Part shown: in pieces, positions 34,427 through 43,900 of the stretch
How positions within the stretch are numbered: position 1 is the stretch's first letter
Layout: the number at the start of each line of letters is the position of its first letter
Assembly: GCF_900186465.1 (NCBI RefSeq)
Contig: NZ_LT891959.1
Span: 248,001-312,000 of the forward strand
DNA length: 64,000 nt
Direction: 5' to 3'
Source of the DNA: Centipeda felix
GTDB lineage: Bacteria > Bacillota > Negativicutes > Selenomonadales > Selenomonadaceae
Made by a program: the position numbers and the translations under genes
The notes under the pieces: generated by a model
What the model was told of the DNA's origin: nothing
The model's input: the letters and a program-made list of their open reading frames with translations, nothing else
Database searches by the model: none

Positions 34427-35455
34427 TTAGAATTGATGTAAGAAACGCACGTCGTTGTCGTAGAACAGACGCAGATCATCCACGCCGTACGCGAGCATTG
34501 CGATGCGCTCCACGCCCATGCCGAATGCGAAGCCCGACACTGCATCGGGATCGTAGCCGCTCATGCGCAGGACGTTCGGATGCACCATGCCCGCGCCGAG
34601 GATTTCGAGCCAGCCCGTGCCCTTGCACACGCGGCAGCCCGCACCATGGCAGGCGGAGCAGGATATATCGACCTCGGTGGACGGCTCGGTGAACGGGAAG
34701 AAACTCGGGCGAAAACGCACCTTGGCGTCGACGTCGAAGAGCTCATGCAGGCACAGCTCAAGCGTTCCCTTGAGATCGGCAAAGGAGATGTCCTTGTCGA
34801 TGACGAGCCCCTCCACCTGTGTGAACATCGGCGAGTGCGTCGCATCGTAGGAGTCGCGGCGATAGACGCGCCCGGGCGCGATCATGCGGATCGGAGCATT
34901 CGGCTCGTTCTTCTGCATCGTACGTGCCTGCACGGGCGAGGTCTGAGAGCGCAGCAGAATATCCTCCGTGATGTAGAAGGAGTCCTGCATATCGCGCGCG
35001 GGGTGATCCTTCGGCAGGTTGAGCGCCTCAAAGTTGTAGTAGTCCGTCTCGATCTCAGGGCCTTCCTCTACCGTAAAGCCCATCTGCAGAAAGATCTTCT
35101 TAATGCGGTTCAGCGTGATTGTGAGCGGGTGCAGATGTCCGATTTTCATCGTGCGGCCGGGCAGCGTGACGTCGATCTGCTCGGCGTCGATCTTGGCCGC
35201 CAGTTCACGCTGGGCAAGTTCCTCGGACTTCTTCGCGAGGAGCGCCTCGAGCTCGGCACGCGCCTCGTTGACGATCTTGCCGATGCGCGGGCGTTCCTCC
35301 TGCGCAACTGCGCCCATGCTGCGCATGAGGGTCGTCAGCTCTCCCTTTTTCCCCAGAATCTTGACACGTATATCGTTAAGCTCACTCAGCGAGCCCGCCG
35401 TCTCTGCAATCGCAGCTCGGGCACGCGCCTTGAGTTCTCTGATCTTTTCGTCCAT
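34427..35455 (-). CDS. pheS: Phenylalanyl-tRNA synthetase alpha subunit
   Basis: The 342-aa class II synthetase subunit has an N-terminal coiled coil and the catalytic motifs: motif 1 region [19 protein letters not shown], motif 2 with [26 protein letters not shown], and motif 3 [18 protein letters not shown]. The start at 35455 is chosen because AGGAGG stands just before it; the ORF extends 12 codons further without support. No T-box was found in the 190 nt upstream. Confidence 0.97.
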   Translation of the reverse strand: MDEKIRELKARARAAIAETAGSLSELNDIRVKILGKKGELTTLMRSMGAVAQEERPRIGKIVNEARAELEALLAKKSEELAQRELAAKIDAEQIDVTLPGRTMKIGHLHPLTITLNRIKKIFLQMGFTVEEGPEIETDYYNFEALNLPKDHPARDMQDSFYITEDILLRSQTSPVQARTMQKNEPNAPIRMIAPGRVYRRDSYDATHSPMFTQVEGLVIDKDISFADLKGTLELCLHELFDVDAKVRFRPSFFPFTEPSTEVDISCSACHGAGCRVCKGTGWLEILGAGMVHPNVLRMSGYDPDAVSGFAFGMGVERIAMLAYGVDDLRLFYDNDVRFLHQF

Positions 35456-35681
35456 AACGTCCTCCTGTATGTGCACGTCGTCACGACACAATACGATTCA
35501 AACAACAATTCTCAGTTTACCATATTCACGCCAAAAAATCTATGGACATGCGGATAAGATGAAGGGAATGTCTGCAAAGAGCACATTTTCAATTTGAACA
35601 AACATCGTTTTTATAGTATTCTATACGAAGTACCGGACACCGATGTCCCCCACACAAATTGTATCCCCACAGGAGGTCTCC

Positions 35682-36335
35682 ATGGATACACTCATGAAAA
35701 GTACTGCCGATCTGATCGCGCAGCCGACCAGTCTCTTTGCGCTGCTCGCCGTACTCATCCTGATTCTAGGCTATCTGCAGATGCGGCGCATTCACTTCAC
35801 GACCCACATGCTCATCAATGTTGCACTGATGCTCGCGCTCACGATCGTGCTGCATCAGCTGCGCATCTTTCACATGCCGCAGGGCGGGAGCATCACCATC
35901 GGCGGGATGATTCCCCTCCTCTTTCTCACCTATCGGTACGGAGCGGGCATCGGCTGCCTCGCGGGCTTCCTCTACGGCATGATCAACCTCATGCAGGATG
36001 CATTTATCCTGCACCCCCTGCAGGTACTCTTCGACTACCCGCTGCCCTATATGGCACTCGCGATTGCCGCTGCCGTGCCGGGGCGCATCTTTGCGGGGGC
36101 TGCACTCGCCTTTGCGGCGCGCTTCGCCTGCCATTTTATCTCTGGCGCTGTGTTCTTCGGCTCGTACGCACCGGAGGGAATGTCGCCCTATCTGTATTCC
36201 CTCGTGTTCAACGCGACCTACCTCGTCCCCGAGGCGGTGATCTGCTTCATCCTACTGCGCGTACTCCCCGTGCCGCGCCTCCTCGGCGCGATGGATCGGC
36301 AAACGCCGCTCTATGGAGCGAAGCTGACGCTGTAA
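35682..36335 (+). CDS. thiT: ThiT-like energy-coupled thiamine transporter
   Basis: The 217-aa integral membrane protein has about six hydrophobic segments. Family marks are SITIGGMIPLLFLTYRYGAGIGCLAGFLYGMINLMQD and the later ARFACHFISGAVFFGSYAPEG, which contain the conserved thiamine-site residues of the ECF substrate-binding protein ThiT (YuaJ). ECF energising subunits are not in the window, as is usual for group II systems. The ATG has ACAGGAGG before it. No TPP riboswitch is visible upstream, so the substrate is inferred from family only. Confidence 0.8.
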   Translation: MDTLMKSTADLIAQPTSLFALLAVLILILGYLQMRRIHFTTHMLINVALMLALTIVLHQLRIFHMPQGGSITIGGMIPLLFLTYRYGAGIGCLAGFLYGMINLMQDAFILHPLQVLFDYPLPYMALAIAAAVPGRIFAGAALAFAARFACHFISGAVFFGSYAPEGMSPYLYSLVFNATYLVPEAVICFILLRVLPVPRLLGAMDRQTPLYGAKLTL

Positions 36336-36374
36336 TGGCTTAGGGAATGACGGTGATCTGAAAGCAGTGAGTCC

Positions 36375-37034
36375 TTAGCTGTCCTCGTACGTGCGTACGC
36401 GCAGGGTCAGCCCGCGCTCCGCACAGATCCTGCGGCAGCGGGCGATCTCCTCTTCGTTCTCCACCTTCTCCACGACGGTGAGAACAACATGGGGAATGTA
36501 GGGCTTGCAGTGCTCGGCAAAGGTGAGCATCGCCTCATAGGAACCGATGCCGAACTTCGAGCGCGTGAGCGCAAGATAACGCTCGGCATTCGATGCATTG
36601 AGACTGATGGAGATGGTGTCGAGCAGCCCTGCAAAGCGCTGCGCAAAGACGGTGCCATGCTCCAGCTCGCCCAGTCCGTTCGTATTGACGCGCGTCGGCA
36701 CCTGCGGATGATGCGTCTTGACATGGCGCAGGACACCGAGCACCGTGTCAAGGCGCATCAGGGGCTCGCCGAAGCCGCAGCACACGACTTCGGAAATGTA
36801 TTCCCACGGCAGGCGGTCGAGCTGTTCCGTGATTTCAGCAAGTGTTGGATCATGATCAATCCAGAGCGAGGATTCCTTTGCCATCTCCTTCATGCTGCGC
36901 AGACAGAAAACGCAGTCACAGTTACAGGAATTCGTGATATTGACATAAATGGCACGCTTGCCCTCAGGCTGCTCGCGCAGACTCTCCTCCATCGGCAAAT
37001 AACGTCCGCCCGCATGGGTCGCGTAGACAATCAT
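36375..37034 (-). CDS. TatD-associated radical SAM protein
   Basis: The 219-aa protein has the radical SAM motif C-x3-C-x2-C in NITNSCNCDCVFCLRSM, followed by CGFGEPLMRLD and TRVNTNGLGELEHG, which bind AdoMet in this family. It resembles the short radical SAM proteins that occur next to tatD in many anaerobes; no tatD is visible here. The reaction is unknown. The start ATG has GGAG upstream. It converges on the ThiT-like gene. Confidence 0.85.
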   Translation of the reverse strand: MIVYATHAGGRYLPMEESLREQPEGKRAIYVNITNSCNCDCVFCLRSMKEMAKESSLWIDHDPTLAEITEQLDRLPWEYISEVVCCGFGEPLMRLDTVLGVLRHVKTHHPQVPTRVNTNGLGELEHGTVFAQRFAGLLDTISISLNASNAERYLALTRSKFGIGSYEAMLTFAEHCKPYIPHVVLTVVEKVENEEEIARCRRICAERGLTLRVRTYEDS

Positions 37035-37064
37035 AATATGCTCCTAATCATACACAGAAATGAG

Positions 37065-37091
37065 AAAAGCTGCCCTTACGGCAGCTTTTTT
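37065..37091 (-). terminator. Terminator after the pyridoxal kinase gene
   Basis: AAAAGCTGCC and GGCAGCTTTT pair around a 5-nt loop; the minus strand continues with TTTTCTCATTTC. It separates the GGDEF/EAL-queF-pdxK unit from the radical SAM gene. Confidence 0.8.
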
Positions 37092-37102
37092 GTTGCACAG
37101 CC

Positions 37103-37936
37103 TTACAGTTTGGTCAACTCACCCATAAATTCCTCAAAGGGCAGCCCGTAATTCCACGGCAGCCCCAGCTCCTCCGCATAAGCAAGACAGTGCCCGATGA
37201 AGTCGGCGGCACATTTCACCCCGTCCGCAAGTGGGACACCGCGCACGAGGGACGCCGCGACAATCGCCGCAAACACATCACCCGAACCGGAACGGTCACG
37301 CCCGATCTTCACATGGTCGTAGCAGCGGCTCTCTCCATCCTCATAGAGGTACGTGCGCACGCAGTCACCCGCGTGAAGGCCGGTAATGACAACAGCACGC
37401 GGCCCCATCGCTGCGAGCTGGTATGCCATGTGAGACAGCGCTGCATCGGTCACTGCGCCGCCCGGCGGATACGGCAGATCGAGGAGCTGACACGCCTCCG
37501 TGAGGTTCGGCGTCACGACGTCTGCGTACGGCATAAGCTGACGCATCTTCGCACAGAGTGCGGGCGTATACGAGGAGTAGAGCTTTCCATGATCTCCCAT
37601 CACGGGATCGACAATGACCAGCGTGTCCTTGCCCTTAAACGTATGCACCGCATCGAGCACGACCTCGATCTGCTCCTCCGAGCCGAGAAAGCCCGTGAGG
37701 ATCGCATCGAAATCGAGATCGTTCTCCGCCCAGTTCTCCATGTACGGGCGCATACGCGCCGTGTAATCGTCGAGATAGTGGTTCGGAAAGCCCGTATGTA
37801 CGGAAAGAATCGCCGTTGGGAGCGGACACGCCTGCACGCGCATCGCAGAGATCAGCGGGAGCTGGACTGCCACTGAGCAGCGGCCAAAACCCGTGATGTC
37901 ATTGATGAGAGCGATCCGTTTTTGCCGTGCCGTCAA
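37103..37936 (-). CDS. Pyridoxal/pyridoxamine kinase
   Basis: The 277-aa ribokinase-fold kinase phosphorylates B6 vitamers for the salvage of pyridoxal phosphate. Marks are [42 protein letters not shown], the metal/ATP region [22 protein letters not shown] and the catalytic [13 protein letters not shown] near the end. No ATG stands at the right place: the likely start is TTG at 37936, overlapping the queF stop as TTGA, so translation is coupled to queF. A longer reading to 37987 runs inside queF. Confidence 0.85.
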   Translation of the reverse strand: MTARQKRIALINDITGFGRCSVAVQLPLISAMRVQACPLPTAILSVHTGFPNHYLDDYTARMRPYMENWAENDLDFDAILTGFLGSEEQIEVVLDAVHTFKGKDTLVIVDPVMGDHGKLYSSYTPALCAKMRQLMPYADVVTPNLTEACQLLDLPYPPGGAVTDAALSHMAYQLAAMGPRAVVITGLHAGDCVRTYLYEDGESRCYDHVKIGRDRSGSGDVFAAIVAASLVRGVPLADGVKCAADFIGHCLAYAEELGLPWNYGLPFEEFMGELTKL

Positions 37937-38424
37937 CGGTTGTCCACCCGTTCTGGTACACGGTCGTGCTGTGCGAGGCGCTCCCACGCCAGTGCCTCAT
38001 ACCTCGTCCCCGGGATGCCGTAGTTTGCATAGGGGTCGATCGAGATACCGCCGCGCGGCAGGAATTTTCCCTGTACTTCGATGTACTTCGGTGCCATCAG
38101 GCGGATCAAATCACGCATGATGACATTGACAACATCCTCGTGAAAGTCGCCGTGGTTGCGAAAGCTCACCAGATAGAGCTTCAGTGATTTGCTCTCGACC
38201 ATGCGCTCCGCCGGCATATAGGAAATATAGATCGTTCCGTAGTCCGGCTGCCCCGTGATCGGACAGAGTGTCGTAAACTCGGGGCAGTTGAAGCGTACCC
38301 AGTAGTCATGATCCGTATGCTGATTTTGAAAGGTCTCCAATGCCTCAGGCGCATAGTCATATCCGTAGTCCGTCCGCTGCGCGCCGAGTGAGGTCAGCCC
38401 CTCCTCTGCTTTTTCTCTTCCCAT
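37933..38424 (-). CDS. queF: NADPH-dependent 7-cyano-7-deazaguanine reductase
   Basis: QueF reduces preQ0 to preQ1 in queuosine synthesis. The 163-aa product is of the short, unimodular type. The catalytic cysteine lies in [19 protein letters not shown] (thioimide-forming Cys and nearby acid residue), followed by [24 protein letters not shown] with the family HEDV motif. Its ATG overlaps the stop of the upstream GGDEF-EAL gene as TAATG. Confidence 0.95.
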   Translation of the reverse strand: MGREKAEEGLTSLGAQRTDYGYDYAPEALETFQNQHTDHDYWVRFNCPEFTTLCPITGQPDYGTIYISYMPAERMVESKSLKLYLVSFRNHGDFHEDVVNVIMRDLIRLMAPKYIEVQGKFLPRGGISIDPYANYGIPGTRYEALAWERLAQHDRVPERVDNR

Positions 38425-40115
38425 TACATCCCCAAAAACTTTTGTTCAAATACATCCTGCGGTTCAGGGCGTCCAAAGAGATAGCCCTGAATCGTATCGG
38501 TCTTGCAGATCTTGACGAGGCAGTCGTACTCGTCCTGACTCTCTACCCCCTCGATGCAGGTGGTCTTGCCGATGCTGTGGCAGAGCTCCACCGTATACTC
38601 GACGAGCTTCTGATCGAAATGATTGTCCAGAATCCGCATGACAAACGCACGGTCGATCTTGATGATATCACAGTTCAGATTCTTGAGTGAGGACAGCGAA
38701 GAATACCCCGTACCGAAATCATCCATGGCAATTTTGATGCCATGCAGCCGAAATGCATCGAACTGCGCATTGACAAATTTCAGATCGCTGACGATCTTGC
38801 TCTCCGTCAGTTCGAGGACGACGGCATCCGGCGGCATATCATGCCGATGCAGGCAGTCCTCGACAAACTTAAGGAACGAGAGATCCTTGATCTGCTCATA
38901 GCTCATGTTAACACTCATGCAGAAGTTCGGAATCTTCTTCCGCCACTCCTTGCAGACGCGCAGTGCCTGCTCAAAGATCCATCGCCCGACGGGCACAATG
39001 GTCTTAGTCTCCTCAAGGATGCGGATGAATTCCATGGGCGCGACCATGTGCCCCTTTTCGTTCTTCCAGCGGAGCAGCGTCTCCGCACCGACAATATGCT
39101 GGTCGTCGCCTGCGACCTGCGGCTGGAAGTAAAGCTCGAAATTGCGGCAGCCAGCCTTGACATCCTCAAGAATTTGCTCCTGAATCGTCAGCGACCGCAG
39201 CCAGCGGTTATAGACCTCCTTTGAGAACGCATTCAGTCGGTTCTTTCCGCCGGCTTTCGCCGTATCCAGTGCCGCCTGCGCGTATTTATGCAGAACAAGA
39301 GGATCACGCGCCGCCTGTGGATAGAACACCATGCCCGCCGACATGGTGACAAGATACTGCCGTCCGTCATATACCTGCGGGTGCGCGAACTCACGCTGAA
39401 CGCGGATGAAAAACTCCCGCAGCATCTCCTCATCTGCCTCCGGATAGATGAGTCCGAACTCATCACCATCCAGGCGATAGAGTGAAAGACGCCGCGGCAC
39501 ATTCTGCAGGATACACTCCGAAATCTCCCGCAGAATCACGTCACCGATCTCATGGTTAAACGCCTCGTTCACCGTGCGGAAATTATCGATGCCCATGACG
39601 AGGAGACCGCCGCCCTTCCCCGTCTCACGTGCTGCGCGCAGTGCCTCGCCAAGATCCTCAGTGAACTGATAGCGGTTCAGCAGTCCCGTCACCGAGTCTG
39701 CTGCATTACGGCGTGCAAGCTGGCTGATCGTCCCAACGAAGAGATTCGGATGTCCATCCTCGGACAGTCCGATCTTCCCCTTCAGGCGCAGCCATGTGAG
39801 ATCGCCCTTCGCATTCGTAATACGAAAGTCCAGCTGCCGTTCCCGCCCCTCCGTCACGTCCATCAGCGAGGAAAATATCGCATCAAAGGCGCGGCGATCC
39901 TGTACGCAGATCAAGGGATGCAGCACGTCGGCGACATGAGTCAGCGTCTCCGATGGCAGCGCATAATCACGGACAAACGTGGGTGAAGCAAGAAACACAT
40001 CGGCAGCCGGATCCATCATGAAGGCATAGTCGGAGGTCGTGTTTTTCATCAAATCAAAGATCCGCTTGTTCTGCCTGAGTATCGGGCTCAGCGGTGCTCT
40101 TTTCTTCCCTGCCAT
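38424..40115 (-). CDS. PAS-like, GGDEF and EAL-domain protein (cyclic di-GMP turnover)
   Basis: The 563-aa cytoplasmic protein has a PAS-like sensor (about 20-135), a GGDEF-type domain and an EAL domain. The GGDEF signature reads DGDEF (216-220), with no clear upstream RxxD site, so cyclase activity is doubtful. The EAL signature reads ETL (345-347) in GAETLLRW, but the metal and catalytic residues look intact: [31 protein letters not shown] and QGYLFG. It is therefore probably a phosphodiesterase. An GAGGGG ribosome binding site precedes the ATG. It is coupled to queF by a 1-nt overlap. Confidence 0.92.
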   Translation of the reverse strand: MAGKKRAPLSPILRQNKRIFDLMKNTTSDYAFMMDPAADVFLASPTFVRDYALPSETLTHVADVLHPLICVQDRRAFDAIFSSLMDVTEGRERQLDFRITNAKGDLTWLRLKGKIGLSEDGHPNLFVGTISQLARRNAADSVTGLLNRYQFTEDLGEALRAARETGKGGGLLVMGIDNFRTVNEAFNHEIGDVILREISECILQNVPRRLSLYRLDGDEFGLIYPEADEEMLREFFIRVQREFAHPQVYDGRQYLVTMSAGMVFYPQAARDPLVLHKYAQAALDTAKAGGKNRLNAFSKEVYNRWLRSLTIQEQILEDVKAGCRNFELYFQPQVAGDDQHIVGAETLLRWKNEKGHMVAPMEFIRILEETKTIVPVGRWIFEQALRVCKEWRKKIPNFCMSVNMSYEQIKDLSFLKFVEDCLHRHDMPPDAVVLELTESKIVSDLKFVNAQFDAFRLHGIKIAMDDFGTGYSSLSSLKNLNCDIIKIDRAFVMRILDNHFDQKLVEYTVELCHSIGKTTCIEGVESQDEYDCLVKICKTDTIQGYLFGRPEPQDVFEQKFLGM

Positions 40116-40234
40116 CTTCCGTTCCCCTCTTCTCCATCACTCTATGGCAAATAAATTAAACTTCCATTTCTATTATTATATACTTTTTCTCCGGCACATG
40201 CAACCGACGGACGCTAGGAAGAGCTCATTTTATT

Positions 40235-40263
40235 AGGAAAAAAGTTTCAATGACTTTTTTCCT
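40235..40263. other. Perfect hairpin between divergent genes
   Basis: AGGAAAAAAGT and ACTTTTTTCCT form an 11-bp perfect stem with a 7-nt loop in the gap between the divergent GGDEF-EAL and thioredoxin genes. Lying upstream of both, it is not an ordinary terminator. The rest of 40116-40398 is AT-rich with no gene. Confidence 0.6.
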
Positions 40264-40270
40264 ATACCTA

Positions 40271-40299
40271 TTGAAAAATCTCTTGTTTTTTTTTATGAT
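40271..40299 (+). promoter_or_regulatory. Probable promoter of the thioredoxin gene
   Basis: TTGAAA (40271-40276) and TATGAT (40294-40299) are separated by 17 bp. Confidence 0.5.
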
Positions 40300-40398
40300 A
40301 ATAGACAGCGTTCATAAAAATGCGGATAAACGAAAATTCGTCATCATTGATGTGGCGTTCTCCGTACATCCCATACTACGGCAAAGGAGATTCAGGCT

Positions 40399-40713
40399 GT
40401 GGCTGTCATTGAATTAACAAGAGAAACATTTTCCTCCGAAGTCCTAGCGGAAAAGCGTATGGTCGTCGTCGATTTTTGGGCGACATACTGTATGCCGTGC
40501 CGTATGCTCATTCCCGTGCTGGAGGAAGCCTCCACCGCACGCAGCGATGTCAAGTTCTGCAAGATCAATGTGGATGATGCACAGGACATTGCCGAGCGAT
40601 ACGGCGTGATGAGCATGCCGATCCTCATCTTCTTCAAGAACGGAGAACCCGTCGATGAGTCCGTCGGGCTCATCACGAAGGATGAACTGCTCGCCATGCT
40701 GGAGAAGTGCTGA
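40399..40713 (+). CDS. Thioredoxin-like protein with CMPC active site
   Basis: The 104-aa protein has the thioredoxin fold: VVVDFWATYCMPCRML with the redox pair C31/C34, KINVDDAQDIAERYGVMSMPILIFFKNGE with the cis-proline, and a normal length. The usual CGPC is CMPC here. The start is GTG after AAGGAG. The last codons and the TGA stop fall in a shortened MITE-like element, so the natural C-terminus may have been altered. A function as a general or dedicated disulfide reductase cannot be decided. Confidence 0.88.
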   Translation: MAVIELTRETFSSEVLAEKRMVVVDFWATYCMPCRMLIPVLEEASTARSDVKFCKINVDDAQDIAERYGVMSMPILIFFKNGEPVDESVGLITKDELLAMLEKC

Positions 40714-40764
40714 TCATTCAGCACCGCCGATCTGACGGACTTCATTTTATCAGCAATTCCCTAG
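40701..40764 (+). repeat. Internally deleted MITE-like element at the thioredoxin stop
   Basis: The left part (GGAGAAGTGCTGATCATTCAGCACCGCC) resembles the left terminus and the right part (GACGGACTTCATTTTATC, AGCAATTCC) the right terminus of copy C. About 100 interior bp are missing. CTAG follows (40761-40764), fitting the YTAR target rule. Confidence 0.65.
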
Positions 40765-40788
40765 AAAGAACAAATAGAATAGTCGCTC

Positions 40789-40826
40789 TGCTGCATGATG
40801 GTGTTTCACTGCGTGCAGCATTTTTT
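40789..40826 (+). terminator. Terminator downstream of the thioredoxin gene
   Basis: TGCTGCATG pairs with CGTGCAGCA (one wobble) and is followed by TTTTTT. Confidence 0.75.
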
Positions 40827-40904
40827 ATATGATATCCCCTGCGCAAGCCACCGCCATCGATATAAATTCACCAATCGAAATATCCTTTTTTCCTGTACAC
40901 GCAC

Positions 40905-40939
40905 AAAAAAAGCGCAGAAAAACTTTCCTGCGCTTTTTT
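40905..40939. terminator. Terminator of the autotransporter operon
   Basis: AAAAAAGCGCAG and CTGCGCTTTTTT form a 12-bp stem with a 10-nt loop. On the minus strand it ends the autotransporter transcript 46 nt after the stop; it can act on both strands. Confidence 0.88.
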
Positions 40940-40941
40940 AT

Positions 40942-40988
40942 CAATCTACGCTGCCCCGACAAACTTCATCTTATCAGCAATTCCCTAG
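40942..40988 (+). repeat. Right-end relic of the MITE-like element at the autotransporter stop
   Basis: AATCTACGCTGCCCCGACAA then ACTTCATCTTATCAGCAATTCC matches the right 40 bp of the full element. CTAG (40985-40988) follows, and its first three bases are the autotransporter stop codon. Confidence 0.65.
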
Positions 40989-43900
40989 AAGCTCCAGCGC
41001 ATACCGGCATCCATACGCCATGCGGTTTTGATGTCGCCGCCGAAGGTCTTCTCGAAGTTGCCGTACAGGTTCGTGCGGTCGTTGAGTTTCACCGTGCCGC
41101 CGAGCTGTACGCCGACCCACGTATCGCTGCCGTTCTGCATCGTGCTCTTCGGTGTAAAGCCGTCCGAGTAGTCCGTATGCAGGTCGCCTGCAAACTCGTG
41201 GTAGAGCGAGACTCTCGCATAGTACGTGCTGCGCTCGGTCTCCTTGCCAAAGCCAAGGCCGAGACGCCCAATGAAGCTGTCAAACGGCTTCTGGTGCACA
41301 TACATGTTCATGCCGATGTAGTCTGTGCTGCCGGTATAGCTTACACCGTTCAGATGGCTGTAAATCAGCTCAACCTGCGGCTCAATGAAGGTTCCTCCCT
41401 TCATCGCGATGCGCTTGCCGTACTCTGCCGAAAGCGAACCGCCCCATGTGCTGTAATCACCCTTCACATAGTGGCCGAAGTCGTTGTAGACGGTGTACTC
41501 GTTGTTCAGGCGGCCGACCTTTGCGATGAGATCGACATACTGTCCGGATTTGCCCGTCCATGTGCCGTAGATGCCGAGGTTGCCCTCTTTGTTCTTGCCG
41601 CTGCCGGCTGCGTAGGTGGAGGAGCCCTTCATGTAGCTTCCTGCAATACCAACGCGCCAGTCATTTCCAACCTTCTTGTCATAGCCGACCTGAATGGTGG
41701 AGTAGTTCATGCGGAAGTTGGCGTTGTCCTTGTTGCTGGTGGCCTTGCCGCGGTAGGCACGTGCCCAGATGCCGGTATCCTGCGGAGAGAGGCGGAGGTC
41801 GCCCATACGCTTCATGAGGTCGTTCGCCTCAGCCCGCCAAGCCATCGCGGATGCGGTCATCGCGGATTTGACGCCGCTCATGAGCTTTGTCTCATAGTCA
41901 CCGTATTCGATCTGCGTATTTGGATTGGGATTCGGATTGGGGTTCGGGTTCGGATTCGGGTTTGGATTGGGATTCGGATTCGGGTTTGGATTGGGATTCG
42001 GATTCGGGTTTGGATTGGGGTTCGGGTTGGGATTCGGGTTCGGTTCTGTTGCCGGCGTGTAGACGTAGCCGCCCTGGCCGCTCGCCGCATCGAATGTGAT
42101 GTTCTCGATACGCTTGCTTGCAGACGATGTCGTGAGGCCCTCAGCGATCTCAGCCTTACCCGTGAGATTCCTCTCTCCCGTCGTATAGGCCGTATAGTAG
42201 AGCTTGTTCGCGAGTGCGTTGAGCGCTGCGCTCACGAGATTCTTGTCTGCTGCCTTTGTGGATTCCGTATTGAGGCCGACATTGTCTGTCACCATCTTGA
42301 CGAGACTGCCTGCCGCCGCTTTCCCGATCGTGACCTTTCCGCCGTAGATCGTCGTCGGCGTCGCTGCGTCATGGCGATAGAGCATCGTCGTCGAACCGTT
42401 GAACTCATCGATCATGAGATCGCCCGTTTCGCCAAGTCCCTTCTCCTCAATGGAGGAAGAACCCGTCTTTACGGGGGCGCCGCTGAGGCTTTGACTCGAC
42501 GCGAGGAAACGGTTCGTTCCCGTCATGTCGATGAAGCCGCCTTCGCCCGTGAAATACTTAACTTTGCTGATTGCGGCGTTGTTGTCCTGGTCTTTCTGCT
42601 CCGGCGTGATGGCGTTGTGCCAGATCGCACCGTCGGAAAGTTTAAGCTGCAAATTGTCTCCAATATTGAAGCCTGTCCAGTTCGTGCCCGCACCGCTCAT
42701 CTCCACCTTCATGGAGCCGTTGGAGAATCCCTTCCAATAGGCACCGTTCTTCATAAAGAGGTTGACTGCACCGAGCTGGCCCGGCGTCACGCCGTAGCCG
42801 CGCGTATCGGCATAGTTGCCGATCCAGTGTGAATCCGCGGTCGCAAGACCAACGCTCACGCGGCCTTTCGTGCCCATGCCGCCGTTCGTGACGATATCGC
42901 CCTCGACAACGGCGCGGTTCGTACCGGCACCGTTCGCGAGACCGTCCGCTCCCTTCGTGACGTTGAAGTTGACGGTACCGTAGTTCTGCGTGACAAATTC
43001 GCCATAGGCGCGGATCGCTGCCCATGCACCATTGATGGCACGGATGGAACCGCCGCCGATGTCAATCTTCGAGGCGACAGCACTCACCGCTTCATTTGCG
43101 CCCTTGCCGTTTGCCGCATCATTTCCGTCTGCCAGCACATCGACAAGACCATCGATCGTGATGTTCGACTCGACACCGTTCACGCCGTTCATCGACTTGA
43201 TGACGGCAACGTTCGTCTTTGCGGTTCCGTTGGAACGCACCTTCAGCACCTTATCCTCAAGGTTGCTGCCGCCGTTCTGAATGTGGATCGCGCCGCCGCC
43301 GTTGACAAAGAGCGCCGCAGTCTGTCCGCCTGCCGTGCTCTCTGCATCAATAGAGATGGCTCCGGCATTCTTGATATTGACTTTCGAGTTCTTCCCAATG
43401 GACGAGATGCCAGTCGTGCTGACATCCGTCTTTGTATTGACGGCGAGGTTCTTTCCGCTCAGATCGATATCGAGTGTCTTTCCATTATTGGCACTGGATA
43501 TCGCCGCGCTGATATTGCTCATCCACGCGCCGGCCGAAATCAGATCCTTGCCGGTCGTAATGGTGGAGTCTTTCGTGAAGATATACCTGCCGTCGGCCTT
43601 GCGGACACCGGTATTCACATACGGAGCATCATGCACCTCATCGCCTGTGATGGCGGTGGTGAACTCCGTCTGTGTCTGAGCGTCCGGCGGCTCCACAGCG
43701 GGGGTATAGACATAGCTGCCCTGGCCGCTCGCCGTGTCGAACGTGATGTTCTCAAGGCGTTTGCTTACAGACGATGTAGTCAGACCTTCGGCAATTTCCA
43801 CCTTGCCTGAGAGGCTGCGCTGACCGCTCGTATATGCGGTGTAGTAGAGCTTCTTTGCCAGAGCGTCGAGCGCTGCGCTCACGAGATTCCTGTCGGCTGC

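Noticed and set aside
35456-35681. TPP riboswitch upstream of the ThiT-like gene, or a T-box upstream of pheS
   Set aside because: Neither the CTGAGA / ACCTGA hallmarks of a TPP riboswitch nor the T-box core is present in this short gap.
40829-42832. A 667-codon plus-strand open frame, and others of over 500 codons at 44018-45715, 46727-48307 and 48449-50002, antisense to the autotransporter
   Set aside because: They lie wholly opposite a well-supported gene, have low-complexity Arg/His/Ile/Val-rich translations typical of antisense frames in GC-rich genes, and show no domain motif.
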